64,000 bases of DNA, taken from NCBI RefSeq assembly GCF_001591025.1, contig NZ_BCTZ01000001.1, positions 62,001-126,000 on the forward strand. Reading direction: 5' to 3'. A program made the position numbers and the translations under genes. Under the pieces are notes generated by a model that worked only from the letters and a program-made list of their open reading frames with translations, made no database searches and was not told the origin of the DNA. This document shows, piece by piece, positions 32,651 through 41,437 of this stretch. Source of the DNA: Sphingomonas soli NBRC 100801. GTDB lineage: Bacteria > Pseudomonadota > Alphaproteobacteria > Sphingomonadales > Sphingomonadaceae. Positions within the stretch are counted from its first letter, which is position 1; each line of letters starts with the position of its first letter.

Positions 32651-35194
32651 ATGAACAATCGTAAATGGATTGCGCGCAGCGTCGCGCTGCTATCGCTCGG
32701 CGTCAGCACACAAGCGCTGGCGCAGAGCAGCGCCTCGGACTTCACCACCGGCACGCGCTACGACAAGATGGGCCGGGTCACCGGTACCATCGCACCCGAC
32801 CCTGATGGCTCGGGCGCCCTCCGCTATGCCGCGGTGCGGAACTCGTATGATGGTGATGGTCAGCTCATCAAAGTTGAGGAAGGCGAGCTTCAAGTCTGGA
32901 AAGATGAGAATGTCCTACCCTCAGGCTGGGGCTCTGACTTCCATCTGCAGCAATACGCGACCACCGACTATGATACGAGGGGCCGTAAGTTGAAGGAGAC
33001 TGTCTACTCGGCCGTCGACGTACCCCTTGCGGTGACGCAATACAGCTACGACGCGGTCGGCCGTCTCGAATGCACCGCGGTTCGCATGAACTCGGCAATT
33101 TACAACTCACTGCCCTCCTCGGCCTGCACGCTGGGCACTGCGGGCAGTGACGGCCCAGATCGCATCACTAAAAATATTTATGACGTCGCGGGTCAGGTAC
33201 TGAAGGTCCAGAAGGCCTACGCCACCACCCTCCAGGAGGACTATGCTGTCTACACCTATAGCGACAATGGCAAGCAGCTGAGCATGACAGATGCCGGCGG
33301 CAACAAGGCCGCCTTCACGTTCGACGGGCATGACCGCCAGACCAAATGGAGCTTTCCGAGCAAGACGACTGCGGGCACCGTTTCGACGACAGACTATGAG
33401 GAATACGCTTATGATGCTGGGGGCAATCGCGTCTGCCTACGCAAGCGCGACGGGGCCAAGCTGTTCTACGCTTATGACGCCGCCAATAGGGTGACCGCAA
33501 AGACGCTGCCGGTTGGAAGCGGCTGCGCCAACGGATCGGCATCGCCGACCACCCGCGACGTCTATTACGGCTACGATTTGGCCGGTGCGCAGACTGCGGC
33601 CCGATTTGATAGTGCAAGCGGTAGCGACGCGGTGACCAGCAGCTACGACGGCTTTGGCCGGCTTGTCACCAGCACCACGGCGATGGGCGGTACGAGCCGC
33701 ACCATCGACTATCGTTATGACGAAGACGGCAACCGTGCCCGCATGACTTGGCCCGATGCTAACTTTGTCGCCGTCACTTATGACGGTGTTAACCGGACCT
33801 CTAATACGGCGTTCAATGGCGCATCTGATCTCATCCATTCGGCCTATACGGCCAGCGGAGAGACGGCCGGATTGTACCGCTGGAATGGCAGTAGTTGGGG
33901 CAGCACCTACACTATGTTCGGCTACGATGCGATCTCGCGGATTAGTTCGGTGGGGCATGTACTGCCGGGCGGCTATGGCCTTGCCACTGCCTTTGCTTAT
34001 AATCCGGCAAGCCAGATCACCTCACGTACCCGCGACAACGACACGTATGCATACACCGGCTATACGACCGCGAGCACCAGCTACACCGCAAACGGACTTA
34101 ACCAATATAGCGTGGTGGGCGGTGCCAGCTACATATACGACGATAATGGCAATCTGACTTCGGACGGTACGACCAGTTATACCTACGACGTCGAGAACCG
34201 GCTGGTGGCGGCATCAGGCGGGGTGACGCTCGCATATGATCCGCTGGGGCGGCTTTACAAGGTGGCGAGCGGCTCGACCGACACGCGCTTCCTCTATGAT
34301 GGCGACCAGCTAGTCGCGGAATACGACGCATCGGGCAATCTGCTGCGCCGTTATATCCACGGCAATGACGATGATGATCCAATGGTTTGGTATGAGGGTT
34401 CAGGCGTGTCATCGCCGCGCTACCTATATGCCGATCATCAGGGCTCGATCGTCGCGGTTACCGATAACGCGGGTAGCGTGACGCGAGTTAATGCTTATGA
34501 CGAATACGGGAACCCGAACTCTGGGAATAGTGTCAGTGTAGCTGGCCGGTTCCAATATACCGGGCAAGCATGGATCCCGGAAGTCGGGATGTATCACTAT
34601 AAGGCGCGATTCTATTCTCAAAAGATTGGCAGATTCTTACAGGTTGATCCGGTGGGGTACGAAGATCAGGTTAATCTATACTCCTATGTAGACAATGACC
34701 CTCTCAACAAAGAGGATCCTAGCGGTAAGTGTCTTTGGGATCTTTGCATTAGCGAGGGCACCGCAGTTGCTGTGATCGGCGTAACTATAGTTGTGGGTGC
34801 GGGGTGCTATTTTTCTGGCGCGTGCGCTCGCTTTTCCGATGCCGTGCAAAAAGGCGTTGAGCATTGGACGAAAAAAGAAGGTTCCGACGCAAAGCCCAAA
34901 CCTAACCGGAATCCCCCCGTTCCTGGGACTGGCAAGCGCGCTGGTCAACCCCAGCACGGCTCTGTTAAGCCGGGTGTAGATGGACCGCCAAAAGTGAATC
35001 GGCCAACACATGGGCCGAAGAAGAGCGACGCGCCTAAGGAAGCCGCTCGCGGCGGGCGGCATGGCGGTGTGGTAGGATCCAGAGGTGATCGTGGCAAAAT
35101 GAATGGGCGTCAGGACGCGGGTCATCGTGGCGGACCTAAGCATGGACACCCAACTCCGCAGGAGGGGCGAGGGCATCTTTGGGAAAGAGAATGA
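32651..35194 (+). CDS. Secreted Rhs protein with polymorphic C-terminal toxin
   Basis: 847 residues. A signal peptide ends about TQALAQSS. Some 15 YD repeats follow ([45 protein letters not shown]). The conserved Rhs core end is [20 protein letters not shown], then [18 protein letters not shown] at about residue 690. After it comes a variable tip of about 150 residues: a hydrophobic helix ([17 protein letters not shown]), then a Lys/Gly/His-rich tail ending [16 protein letters not shown]. The toxin fold is not recognised. ATGA-coupled to an AT-rich immunity gene. Confidence 0.85.
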   Translation: MNNRKWIARSVALLSLGVSTQALAQSSASDFTTGTRYDKMGRVTGTIAPDPDGSGALRYAAVRNSYDGDGQLIKVEEGELQVWKDENVLPSGWGSDFHLQQYATTDYDTRGRKLKETVYSAVDVPLAVTQYSYDAVGRLECTAVRMNSAIYNSLPSSACTLGTAGSDGPDRITKNIYDVAGQVLKVQKAYATTLQEDYAVYTYSDNGKQLSMTDAGGNKAAFTFDGHDRQTKWSFPSKTTAGTVSTTDYEEYAYDAGGNRVCLRKRDGAKLFYAYDAANRVTAKTLPVGSGCANGSASPTTRDVYYGYDLAGAQTAARFDSASGSDAVTSSYDGFGRLVTSTTAMGGTSRTIDYRYDEDGNRARMTWPDANFVAVTYDGVNRTSNTAFNGASDLIHSAYTASGETAGLYRWNGSSWGSTYTMFGYDAISRISSVGHVLPGGYGLATAFAYNPASQITSRTRDNDTYAYTGYTTASTSYTANGLNQYSVVGGASYIYDDNGNLTSDGTTSYTYDVENRLVAASGGVTLAYDPLGRLYKVASGSTDTRFLYDGDQLVAEYDASGNLLRRYIHGNDDDDPMVWYEGSGVSSPRYLYADHQGSIVAVTDNAGSVTRVNAYDEYGNPNSGNSVSVAGRFQYTGQAWIPEVGMYHYKARFYSQKIGRFLQVDPVGYEDQVNLYSYVDNDPLNKEDPSGKCLWDLCISEGTAVAVIGVTIVVGAGCYFSGACARFSDAVQKGVEHWTKKEGSDAKPKPNRNPPVPGTGKRAGQPQHGSVKPGVDGPPKVNRPTHGPKKSDAPKEAARGGRHGGVVGSRGDRGKMNGRQDAGHRGGPKHGHPTPQEGRGHLWERE

Positions 35195-35649
35195 TGGATA
35201 ATTTCAAAGATTACGACTTATCTCGAATGTTTGTCGACGATAGCGATTACGAAGTTCTATTCGAAGATGGGATATTTAGGCTTACCGATAACGTATCTAA
35301 ATCTGAATTTATATTTGAAGTTTTTGATAATTCTTTTCAAATTAGACAAGCCGTATATTTTAATTGCGACCAATTATCTGGCGACAAGATCAGTGAAATC
35401 AACAAATTGTGCTCAAGAGTGAATTCCAGATTTAGCGGATGTAAAAATTACATAGATGAGTGGAATGTTCTAATTACAGTATACGAGTCTTTACACCTTA
35501 TTAACGATATTGAATTAATCAAAATTGTACTTAATCAAGTCGAATTTGTTTCTGAGGCAATGCTTGCATTCATGGGTAATATCGAGAATGATGAGGTATT
35601 AAGCGATGAGCAAATTGATAGAGTATTTTTAGGTCCGACACTTCAGTGA
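35191..35649 (+). CDS. Probable immunity protein for the Rhs toxin
   Basis: 152 residues from ATG 35191, overlapping the Rhs stop. [40 protein letters not shown] and LVLI-type helices resemble the YbjN/type III chaperone-like fold used by some immunity proteins. The gene is strikingly AT-rich compared with the whole window, a common mark of recently exchanged Rhs tips. The cognate toxin is the C-terminus of the preceding gene. Confidence 0.72.
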   Translation: MMDNFKDYDLSRMFVDDSDYEVLFEDGIFRLTDNVSKSEFIFEVFDNSFQIRQAVYFNCDQLSGDKISEINKLCSRVNSRFSGCKNYIDEWNVLITVYESLHLINDIELIKIVLNQVEFVSEAMLAFMGNIENDEVLSDEQIDRVFLGPTLQ

Positions 35650-35655
35650 AAATTC

Positions 35656-35682
35656 AGGGCGGCGATATGATATCGCCGCCCT
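35656..35682. terminator. Perfect hairpin after the immunity gene
   Basis: AGGGCGGCGAT and ATCGCCGCCCT pair perfectly (11 bases) around ATGAT, seven bases after the immunity stop, followed by an AT-rich stretch. A good rho-independent-type terminator, though the T-tract is imperfect. Confidence 0.65.
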
Positions 35683-35699
35683 AAATTTATACGGTGTCA

Positions 35700-35925
35700 C
35701 TGCAATAGCAGCGCTTGATTCCGCTCGTTCTGCACAATCGAATTACACTCATATCGGGCGCAATTCTGGCCGACCGCTTCGGCCTGACGCGAGTCCCACG
35801 AACGGATGACAGATTTCGGGATAACTCCGAGATGGTTGAATGGCCGAACTTGATGCCGTGGACGGCTCTCCACCCCCGGCGGAGTCGGACCTAGTCTGCT
35901 CCGCTCATGATGGAGGAGAAGCGCC
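35700..35925 (+). ncRNA. IS110 left-end non-coding region, candidate bridge RNA
   Basis: The 5' flank of an IS110 transposase holds about 230 non-coding bases, whereas the 3' flank looks short. In IS110-group elements the left end is transcribed into a structured bridge RNA with target- and donor-binding loops. Several GC-rich inverted stretches are present (for example CCGCTTCGGC and CACCCCCGGCGGAGTC). Loops and boundaries could not be assigned by eye. Confidence 0.35.
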
Positions 35926-36951
35926 ATGTCGGATGTTCGTGTCATCGGATTGGATATCGCGAAGTCGGTTTTTCAGTTGCACGGTGTCGATGATGCCGGG
36001 GCGACCGTCTTGCAGAAGCGGCTGACGCGAGCGCGACTACTGCCGTTCTTCGAGAAGCTGCCTCCCTGCCTGATCGGGATTGAGGCATGCGCCACGTCGC
36101 ACTTCTGGGCGCGCGAGCTCACCAGGCTCGGTCACGAGGTCAAGCTCATGCCCGCTCAGTACGTGAAGCCGTACGTCAAGCGGCAGAAGAACGACATGGC
36201 CGACGCGGAGGCGATCGCCGAGGCGGTCACCCGGCCGAGCATGCCCTTTGTCGGGCCCAAGTCGCCGGACGAGCAGAGCGCGATGATGCTTCACAAGGTC
36301 CGACTGATGCTCACGCGGCAGCTGACCATGATTACCAACGCGATCCGCGCACACATGGCGGAGTTCGGGATTGTCGCGCCGGTCGGCAGAGGTGGCGTCG
36401 ATCGCCTGCTCGCCATCGTCGACGACGACACCGATGAGCGGATACCTATGCAAGCTCGATCCTGCCTCCAGATGCTGGTTGCCCAGCTCAGGCTCGTCAA
36501 GCTGCAGATTCTCGATAACGACCGCCAGGTCCTCGCGCTGGCCCGATCGACCGAACTTGGCTGTCGCTTGATGGAAGTTCCCGGCATCGGGCCGCTGGTC
36601 GCTTCCGCGCTGATCGCGTGCGTGCCCGATCCGTCGATGTTCCGCTGCGGGCGCAACATGGCGGCGTGGCTCGGTCTCGTTCCAAAGCAGAACTCGTCCG
36701 GTGGCAAGGAGCGGTTGGGCTCTATCACCAAGGCCGGCAACCGCTATCTGCGTCAGATGCTGTTCGCCGGCGCTATGGCGGTCATTCGCCGGGCGATGCA
36801 GGGCACGCGCCGTACTTGGCTGATCCGATTGCTGGAACGGCGCCGACCCAAGATCGCAGCGATAGCGCTGGCCAACAAGAACGCCAGGATCGCCTGGGCC
36901 ATGATGATGAGCGGTGAGCACTATCGGGAACCGATGGCGATCGCAGCCTGA
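35926..36951 (+). CDS. IS110 family transposase
   Basis: 341 residues. The N-terminal DEDD RuvC-like domain begins VIGLDIAKSVFQLHGVDD, with further acidic residues in LIGIEACATSHFW and KNDMADAEAIAEA. The C-terminal Transposase_20 domain has VPGIGPLVASALIACV and SSGGKERLGSITKAGNRYLR, which holds the catalytic serine region. Full family length with no frameshift, so the element may be active. GGAGGAGAAGCGCC precedes the ATG. It inserted between the Rhs module and the SRAP locus. Confidence 0.93.
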   Translation: MSDVRVIGLDIAKSVFQLHGVDDAGATVLQKRLTRARLLPFFEKLPPCLIGIEACATSHFWARELTRLGHEVKLMPAQYVKPYVKRQKNDMADAEAIAEAVTRPSMPFVGPKSPDEQSAMMLHKVRLMLTRQLTMITNAIRAHMAEFGIVAPVGRGGVDRLLAIVDDDTDERIPMQARSCLQMLVAQLRLVKLQILDNDRQVLALARSTELGCRLMEVPGIGPLVASALIACVPDPSMFRCGRNMAAWLGLVPKQNSSGGKERLGSITKAGNRYLRQMLFAGAMAVIRRAMQGTRRTWLIRLLERRRPKIAAIALANKNARIAWAMMMSGEHYREPMAIAA

Positions 36952-37244
36952 TGACATCGCGCGGCTGAGAGGCAGCGCCTAGAGGTTGGAAAGGGCAGAG
37001 GAACTATTGCACGAAAGCCGGTCGACACCGCCAGATCAGACCACCCCATTTGCGCCCCGCACCTCGAGTGCGCGAAATTGATTGGGGACCAGATCTGCGG
37101 AAGGCATTATGGCCAGCGGCGATGACAAGGCCGCACAACAGGCCGGACACATGGCCGCACCGACCACCTAGTGCAGATGCTCAACTAGCTCTTGCCAACG
37201 GAGGGCCGTCCACACATGGGGCGCAAAGCGGTCGCGCAATCTCG
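36952..37244. other. IS110 right flank and non-coding sequence
   Basis: About 290 bases. The first 60-80 are probably the IS110 right end; IS110 elements lack clear terminal inverted repeats, so the boundary cannot be set. The rest shows no credible gene. Confidence 0.35.
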
Positions 37245-37574
37245 TCAGCTTCGATAGCGGGCAATCAGCTTCTTCCATTCATAGTCGCTGGGATCCTCGA
37301 GCTTGGGCCCTGTGGGTGCGTCCTTGGTCTTCTCGATGAGCGGTCTGATCTTCGCCCGGCGGGCCAGAAGACAGTGCGGACAATGGAAGCGCTGGCACAC
37401 GCTTGCGACGTCGTCGCGCCAGTGTCTGCGGTGAAACAGATACCAGAGGCCCGCGCCGCTCATCACACGCACATATCCGCATTGCGGGCAGGTCAGCCGG
37501 ACATGCCATTTGCGTAGCGCGAGGTCGGTCAGCGTGCGCAAGGGTGGCCAGTCGTCGGCGAGGTTGCCGCGCAT
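37245..37574 (-). CDS. Zinc-ribbon-like small protein
   Basis: 109 residues. Two CxxC pairs, TCPQCGY (about 29-32) and FHCPHCLLARR (about 65-68), suggest a zinc ribbon. The C-terminus is charged. TGATG overlap with the upstream 65-residue gene. It belongs to the leftward arm of a divergent SOS-boxed locus. Probably DNA-associated; function unknown. Confidence 0.65.
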   Translation of the reverse strand: MRGNLADDWPPLRTLTDLALRKWHVRLTCPQCGYVRVMSGAGLWYLFHRRHWRDDVASVCQRFHCPHCLLARRAKIRPLIEKTKDAPTGPKLEDPSDYEWKKLIARYRS

Positions 37575-37771
37575 CAGAAGAGCGTCGGCTGTTCCTCGCG
37601 GCCTGCCAGGAACAGCGGGCGCGCGATTTGCGCCGCTTCAACCGACTGACGATAATGGATCGTGCCACGCTTCTCCGCCTCGTCGAATCCGACTGGCGCC
37701 CAGTCCTCGCTGGGATAGACGGTGTCATAGATCGCGCGCGCAGCCGCGCGCAGGCAGAGGTCGTGCTGCAT
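37574..37771 (-). CDS. Small hypothetical protein in SOS-boxed operon
   Basis: 65 residues from ATG 37771. MQHDLCLRAAARAIYDTVYP, EKRGTIHYRQSVEAAQIARP and a C-terminal EEQPTLF. Overlaps the zinc-ribbon gene by the stop-start TGATG. The LexA box lies 74 bases upstream. A partner of the SRAP locus; the family cannot be named. Confidence 0.6.
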   Translation of the reverse strand: MQHDLCLRAAARAIYDTVYPSEDWAPVGFDEAEKRGTIHYRQSVEAAQIARPLFLAGREEQPTLF

Positions 37772-37844
37772 GTCAGGGTTCCGGTTTGTGCGACTCGAGG
37801 GACGGGATTGATAAATCCAACCGGCCGGTCCCGACAAGAAGTGT

Positions 37845-37859
37845 GTTCTTCTTTCGTTC
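37845..37859. promoter_or_regulatory. LexA (SOS) box
   Basis: GTTC TTCTTTC GTTC, a perfect GTTC-N7-GTTC between divergent units: 45 bases before the SRAP-like start and 74 bases before the 65-residue gene. Third such box in the window. Confidence 0.8.
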
Positions 37860-37903
37860 GCGCGCTATACAGCGCGCCTGACGAGTCGGGAAAAGCGCGA
37901 TTC

Positions 37904-38566
37904 ATGTCACGGCTTCACTGTTTCATCGCCACGGCCAGGGAGCTTGCCGCCCCGTTCGCGGCAAGCTGGCCGCAGGACATCGCCGTGCCGCAGCAGAAGG
38001 TCGAGGGTCTGATGGGCGCGGTCATTCTGAACACAGAACCCGGAAAATCATTGCGCGTCATGCGTTGGGGCTTTCCCCGGCGCGTGCGGGGCGACCGGGA
38101 CGGGCCTGACCGGATCGGCCTCGTCGCTGACCTGACAAACTCGATGTGGAACGAGATGGTGGTGGATCCCCGCTATCGCTGCCTGATCCCCATCACGCAT
38201 TTTGCGCACCCGGACGGACCATCGGGCGCGAAGACGCGCACATGGTTCTCGGCATTGCGCGCAGTAGCGTCCTTGGTGACAGCGTTTGAAAGCTGCGCGC
38301 AAGGCGGTATCAGTCGTGCGGCTCGTCCGGGTGGCTGCCGCTCTGTCCAGGCTCCGGCTAAAGGCGCAGCGCATGTCCAAGCATGTTCTCAACTGCCCGG
38401 TCGAGCCGCCCGCGAAGCGGTTCCGCCAAATCGCTGGTCGGCGCTTGGTTGTGCCGGGGCTGGCGGACGAAAATGCCGCTGGCGCAGATTGCGCGCAGCT
38501 GCGCCTGTCGCGTGGGGGAGGCCGGCCGCCGATGCGGCATGCCGTTCCTCGGCGACGATCGCCTAG
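37904..38566 (+). pseudogene. SRAP-like gene with replaced C-terminus
   Basis: The first 117 residues are SRAP-like: MSRLHCFIATARELAAPF, SLRVMRWGFPRRVRG, VVDPRYRCLIPITHFAHPDG and AKTRTWFS. The expected continuation (a WAGF-type core, then the His-containing end) is missing. From about 38258 the frame reads low-complexity arginine/alanine sequence to a stop at 38566. The junction is probably a deletion or rearrangement. The nucleophile Cys2 is also absent (first Cys is residue 6), as in the other SRAP-like gene here. Probably inactive. Confidence 0.6.
38328..38400. repeat. Imperfect 75-bp repeat, copy A
   Basis: Shares with copy B (38790-38871), in order, CGGGTGGCTG, TGTCCAGGC, CGGCTAAAGGCG, AAGCAYGTTCTCA and CCCGG, with small gaps. 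The copies are about 462 bases apart and lie between the broken SRAP gene and the sigma gene. The shared block may mark a past rearrangement. Confidence 0.5.
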
Positions 38567-38942
38567 GCCAGCTGAACGGCGCTGCCCGATACGTGATCCG
38601 CTCGTGCGGCGAAGGCGCGTGGAGCCAGGTGCGGGACGGTCCCCTGATTCCTCCGTTTCCGATGCATCTGCGCTTGCGCATCTTGCATCCGGCGGCGCTT
38701 CCCGTACCTTCCGAGTCGCGCCGCGTAGAGGGCGGCGCCGAGGCGTGAGAACCTCGCTTGGGGTGATGGACCGGAAGTCGCATGGCGGCCGGGTGGCTGG
38801 CGCGCATGTCCAGGCCGTTCGCGGCTAAAGGCGTCGGCGCGTGTTTTCCCAAGCACGTTCTCATCACCCGGCTTTTGCCGGCAGGGCCTCGCTCGCTTGG
38901 AGATCGGCGCGTGGGGGCTGGAGTTCGTTTTTGGGAGGCCGG
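38567..38942. other. Intergenic region before the lasso sigma gene
   Basis: About 375 bases with no convincing gene. It contains repeat copy B and should hold the promoter of the sigma/FecR pair. No clear -35/-10 pair was identified. Confidence 0.4.
38790..38871. repeat. Imperfect 75-bp repeat, copy B
   Basis: Matches copy A (38328-38400) through CGGGTGGCTG, TGTCCAGGC, CGGCTAAAGGCG and AAGCACGTTCTCA. It ends about 70 bases before the sigma-factor start, so it may overlap the sigma promoter. Confidence 0.5.
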
Positions 38943-39503
38943 GTGGCATTGCTGCCGGCGATCGGCATGCGGCTGAGCTCCGCCCGCGATGCGCACAATG
39001 AGGAGTCTTCCTCGCCCGGCGATGTGGCCGTCCTCTACGCCACTGAGGCGCCGCGGCTGTGGCGTTTCTTCCGCCGTCGCATCCGCTGCCCCGATGAGGC
39101 CGAAGATCTCGTCCAGGAAACCTTTTCGCGCGCGCTCGGGCAGGTGCCGGGCGAGGGCTTCCGCAATCCTGGCGGCTATCTGACGCGCATCGCCCAGAAT
39201 TTGCTGCGCGACCGCGCCAAGTTCGCGCGGCGGCGCTCGACGGATTTGCATGAGCCGGCCGAAGGCGCCGACCTTGCCGGAACGGACCAGATTAAACTGC
39301 TCGAGGTGCGCGATATGCTTGACCGGCTCGAGCTTGCCATGCTGGAGCTTCCCCAACGTGACCGGGAAATCTTCATGGCGCACCGACTCGAAGGGCTGTC
39401 CTATGCCGATATTGCCGAGCGCACCGGCTTGACCGTGAAGCAGGTCGAGAAGGCGATCGCCCGCGCCCTGGTGGAACTCGACCGCGCGCTGGGCCCGCGC
39501 TGA
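38943..39503 (+). CDS. FecI-like ECF sigma factor of the lasso receptor arm
   Basis: 186 residues from GTG 38943 (GGGAGG upstream); ATG 38967 is the alternative. Region 2: LWRFFRRRIRCPDEAEDLVQ, ETFSRALG; region 4: LPQRDREIFMAHRLEGLSYA, DIAERTGLTVKQVEKAIARA. Overlaps fecR by one base (TGATG). With FecR and the TonB receptor downstream it forms a cell-surface signalling system: substrate binding to the receptor should release the sigma factor to transcribe the receptor and isopeptidase genes. Confidence 0.9.
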   Translation: MALLPAIGMRLSSARDAHNEESSSPGDVAVLYATEAPRLWRFFRRRIRCPDEAEDLVQETFSRALGQVPGEGFRNPGGYLTRIAQNLLRDRAKFARRRSTDLHEPAEGADLAGTDQIKLLEVRDMLDRLELAMLELPQRDREIFMAHRLEGLSYADIAERTGLTVKQVEKAIARALVELDRALGPR

Positions 39504-40498
39504 TGCCACCCATCACGCCGGAACCGATGGACGAGGAGTCGCTGCGCGCTGCGGCCGCCGAGTGGTACGCCCGGATGCGCGGCCCCGACGCAGAACGGCA
39601 CCGCGCGGCGTTCGAGACATGGCTGGCTGAGCATCCCGCGCACCGCCAGGCCTATGTCCGGATGGCATTGCGCTGGGACCAGGCCGGGCTGGTCGGGCAC
39701 ACGCCCTCGGGTCAGGCTCGCCAAGGATTGCCCGCTTCGCCGGTGCGCCGGGCCATGCCGATGCGCTATGCCGCGCTCGCCGCCAGCCTGATCGCGGTGA
39801 TCGCGCTGAGCGCACTCTTTTGGTTGTCGCCGTCCGGCACGCCGACCGTTCCCCAGGTCGCCGCGCGCGAGTTCGTCTCGCCGGTCGGCGAGATCCGTCG
39901 CGTGACCCTCGAGGACGGCTCGGTCGTCACGCTCGATACCGGCACACGGCTCGAGGTTGCATTCACGTCCGCCGAGCGCCGGCTGCGGTTGCTCGCTGGC
40001 CGCGCCCGGTTCGAGGTCGCCCACGATAGCGCGCGGGCGTTCGTCGTCATGGCCGGGGAGGGCGAAGTGGTCGCCACCGGCACCGTGTTCGACGTCAGTC
40101 TGGTGGGGCCACGTCCGCGCGTGCGGCTGATCGAAGGGTCGGTCGAGGTGCGCAGCAGGGCAGCGAATGCGTCGCCGAAGCCGGTCGCCCGGCTGGTGCC
40201 GGGGCAGGCGATCACGCTGGGGACGCCCCAGGTAACGCCGTCGCCGGCGCCGCCCGCCGAGGAGCGGTGGGTGTCGGGAATGCTGAGCTTCGACGGCACG
40301 CCGCTCGCCGACGCGATCGCCGAGGCCAATCGCTATTCGGAGCGGCGGATCCTGCTCGGCGATCCGGCGCTCGGGACGCTGCGCGTCACCGGTGCCTTCA
40401 AGGCCGGCGACCAGGTGGCGATCGCCGGCGCGCTGGCGGCAAGCTTCGGATTGCGCGTCGTGCCGGGTCCCGGCGGCGCGCTGACCCTGGTCCGCTAG
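39503..40498 (+). CDS. FecR family anti-sigma / sensor protein
   Basis: 331 residues. The N-terminal cytoplasmic FecR_N domain has AAEWYARMRGPD and the tryptophan-rich FETWLAEHPAHRQAYVRMAL. One transmembrane helix spans about 92-109 (ALAASLIAVIALSALFWL), then the periplasmic FecR domain (VTLEDGSVVTLDTGTRLEVA). The C-terminal STN-like region (GMLSFDGTPLADAIAEANRY, LRVTGAFKAGD) should contact the TonB receptor. Coupled to the sigma gene. Confidence 0.92.
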   Translation: MPPITPEPMDEESLRAAAAEWYARMRGPDAERHRAAFETWLAEHPAHRQAYVRMALRWDQAGLVGHTPSGQARQGLPASPVRRAMPMRYAALAASLIAVIALSALFWLSPSGTPTVPQVAAREFVSPVGEIRRVTLEDGSVVTLDTGTRLEVAFTSAERRLRLLAGRARFEVAHDSARAFVVMAGEGEVVATGTVFDVSLVGPRPRVRLIEGSVEVRSRAANASPKPVARLVPGQAITLGTPQVTPSPAPPAEERWVSGMLSFDGTPLADAIAEANRYSERRILLGDPALGTLRVTGAFKAGDQVAIAGALAASFGLRVVPGPGGALTLVR

Positions 40499-40917
40499 CC
40501 GAAACTCCAGGGATCGATCAGCTCGATCCCGCAGCCCTCGAAGTCGCGCAGGTTGCGGGTGGCGAGGCTCGCGCCGCGCGAGCGGGCGATCGCCGCGATC
40601 TGCGCGTCGAACTGGCTGATCGGCCTGCCGAGCCGGCGGCGCTCGGCGGCGATCCCGGCGAACTGCGGCGCCGCCTCGGGGTCGAAGCCGAGGATGCGGC
40701 CCGCGAAATCCTCCGCGAACATCGCTGTCGCCGCTGCCTGCAATTCGTCGCGGCGGCGGCCGGGATCGAGGATCGCGATGCCGTAGAGGATCTCGGACTG
40801 GGTAACCGCGGTGACGAACAGCGCCGCTGGCGCCTGCCCGCCGAGCCAGTGCATCACGCGGGCGTCGGGAGCGGGACGCAGCGCCTCGGACAGGACATTG
40901 GTGTCGAGGACGATCAT
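40495..40917 (-). CDS. PIN-domain toxin (FitB/VapC type)
   Basis: 140 residues. PIN acidic residues: Asp5 in VLDTNVLSE, Glu in SEILYG, Asp in ISQFDAQIAAIAR and TRNLRDFEG. FitB-like length and order. Overlaps its antitoxin by four bases and the convergent fecR end by four. Expected metal-dependent ribonuclease. Its opposite orientation inside the lasso receptor operon suggests insertion. Confidence 0.9.
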   Translation of the reverse strand: MIVLDTNVLSEALRPAPDARVMHWLGGQAPAALFVTAVTQSEILYGIAILDPGRRRDELQAAATAMFAEDFAGRILGFDPEAAPQFAGIAAERRRLGRPISQFDAQIAAIARSRGASLATRNLRDFEGCGIELIDPWSFG

Positions 40918-41159
40918 GCCAGGTTAGGCGGTTCGCGCATCGCCTCGCGCGCCGACAGGTCGAGTTCGGCGCCGCCGAGCGGTGCGAAGCGCGCGCGGAT
41001 CGCCTTGGCGAGATTGCCGGGACGCGGCGCACCCGCCGACAGCGCGGCACGCAGGATGTCGCGCGCTTCCTCCTCCATCGAACGGCCATGCGCCGCCGCC
41101 TGCATGCGCAGCCGCCGCTTGAGGCCGTCGTCGATGTTTCGGATCGTCATGCTGCTCAT
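40914..41159 (-). CDS. FitA-like ribbon-helix-helix antitoxin
   Basis: 81 residues. MTIRNIDDGLKRRLRMQAAA, HGRSMEEEARDILRAAL is the FitA/Arc-type ribbon-helix-helix. The C-terminus (LSAREAMREPPNL) should wrap the PIN toxin. An inverted repeat 24-52 bases upstream (41183-41211) is the probable operator for autorepression by the complex. Confidence 0.88.
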   Translation of the reverse strand: MSSMTIRNIDDGLKRRLRMQAAAHGRSMEEEARDILRAALSAGAPRPGNLAKAIRARFAPLGGAELDLSAREAMREPPNLA

Positions 41160-41182
41160 CGGCGTCTCCCAGGGAACATGAT

Positions 41183-41211
41183 AATCATTGATTGCGGATT
41201 CATCAATGATT
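41183..41211. promoter_or_regulatory. Inverted-repeat operator of the toxin-antitoxin pair
   Basis: AATCATTGAT and ATCAATGATT, perfect ten-base arms with a nine-base spacer, in an AT-rich patch upstream of the antitoxin start at 41159. FitAB of Neisseria is known to bind an inverted repeat in its promoter, so the position fits autorepression. Confidence 0.7.
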
Positions 41212-41245
41212 GCAAGACGAGGAAGCGGGCTGCCGGAGCTACTGG

Positions 41246-41437
41246 TCAGCGCGCGTCGCCCGGCCGCAGCACCACGTCATGGTCGAGCGGCGTCGCTTCG
41301 ATCTTGTCCAGTTCGGAGAGCAGGTCGTCGAACTGGCCATCGTCGTCGACGGCGAAATGCCGCGTGAAGGTGCCGCCCAGCCGATCGAGGTCGCGCTGGG
41401 TCAGGAATCCGATGGAAACGATCCTCTCTCCTGGCAT
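41246..41437 (-). CDS. Small conserved hypothetical protein
   Basis: 63 residues. GERIVSIGFLTQRDLDRLGG, TFTRHFAVDDDGQFDDLLSE and LDKIEATPLDHDVVLRP. This compact acidic pattern recurs as a small uncharacterised sphingomonad protein. It sits between the antitoxin and the TonB receptor and probably came with the inserted segment. Confidence 0.6.
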   Translation of the reverse strand: MPGERIVSIGFLTQRDLDRLGGTFTRHFAVDDDGQFDDLLSELDKIEATPLDHDVVLRPGDAR

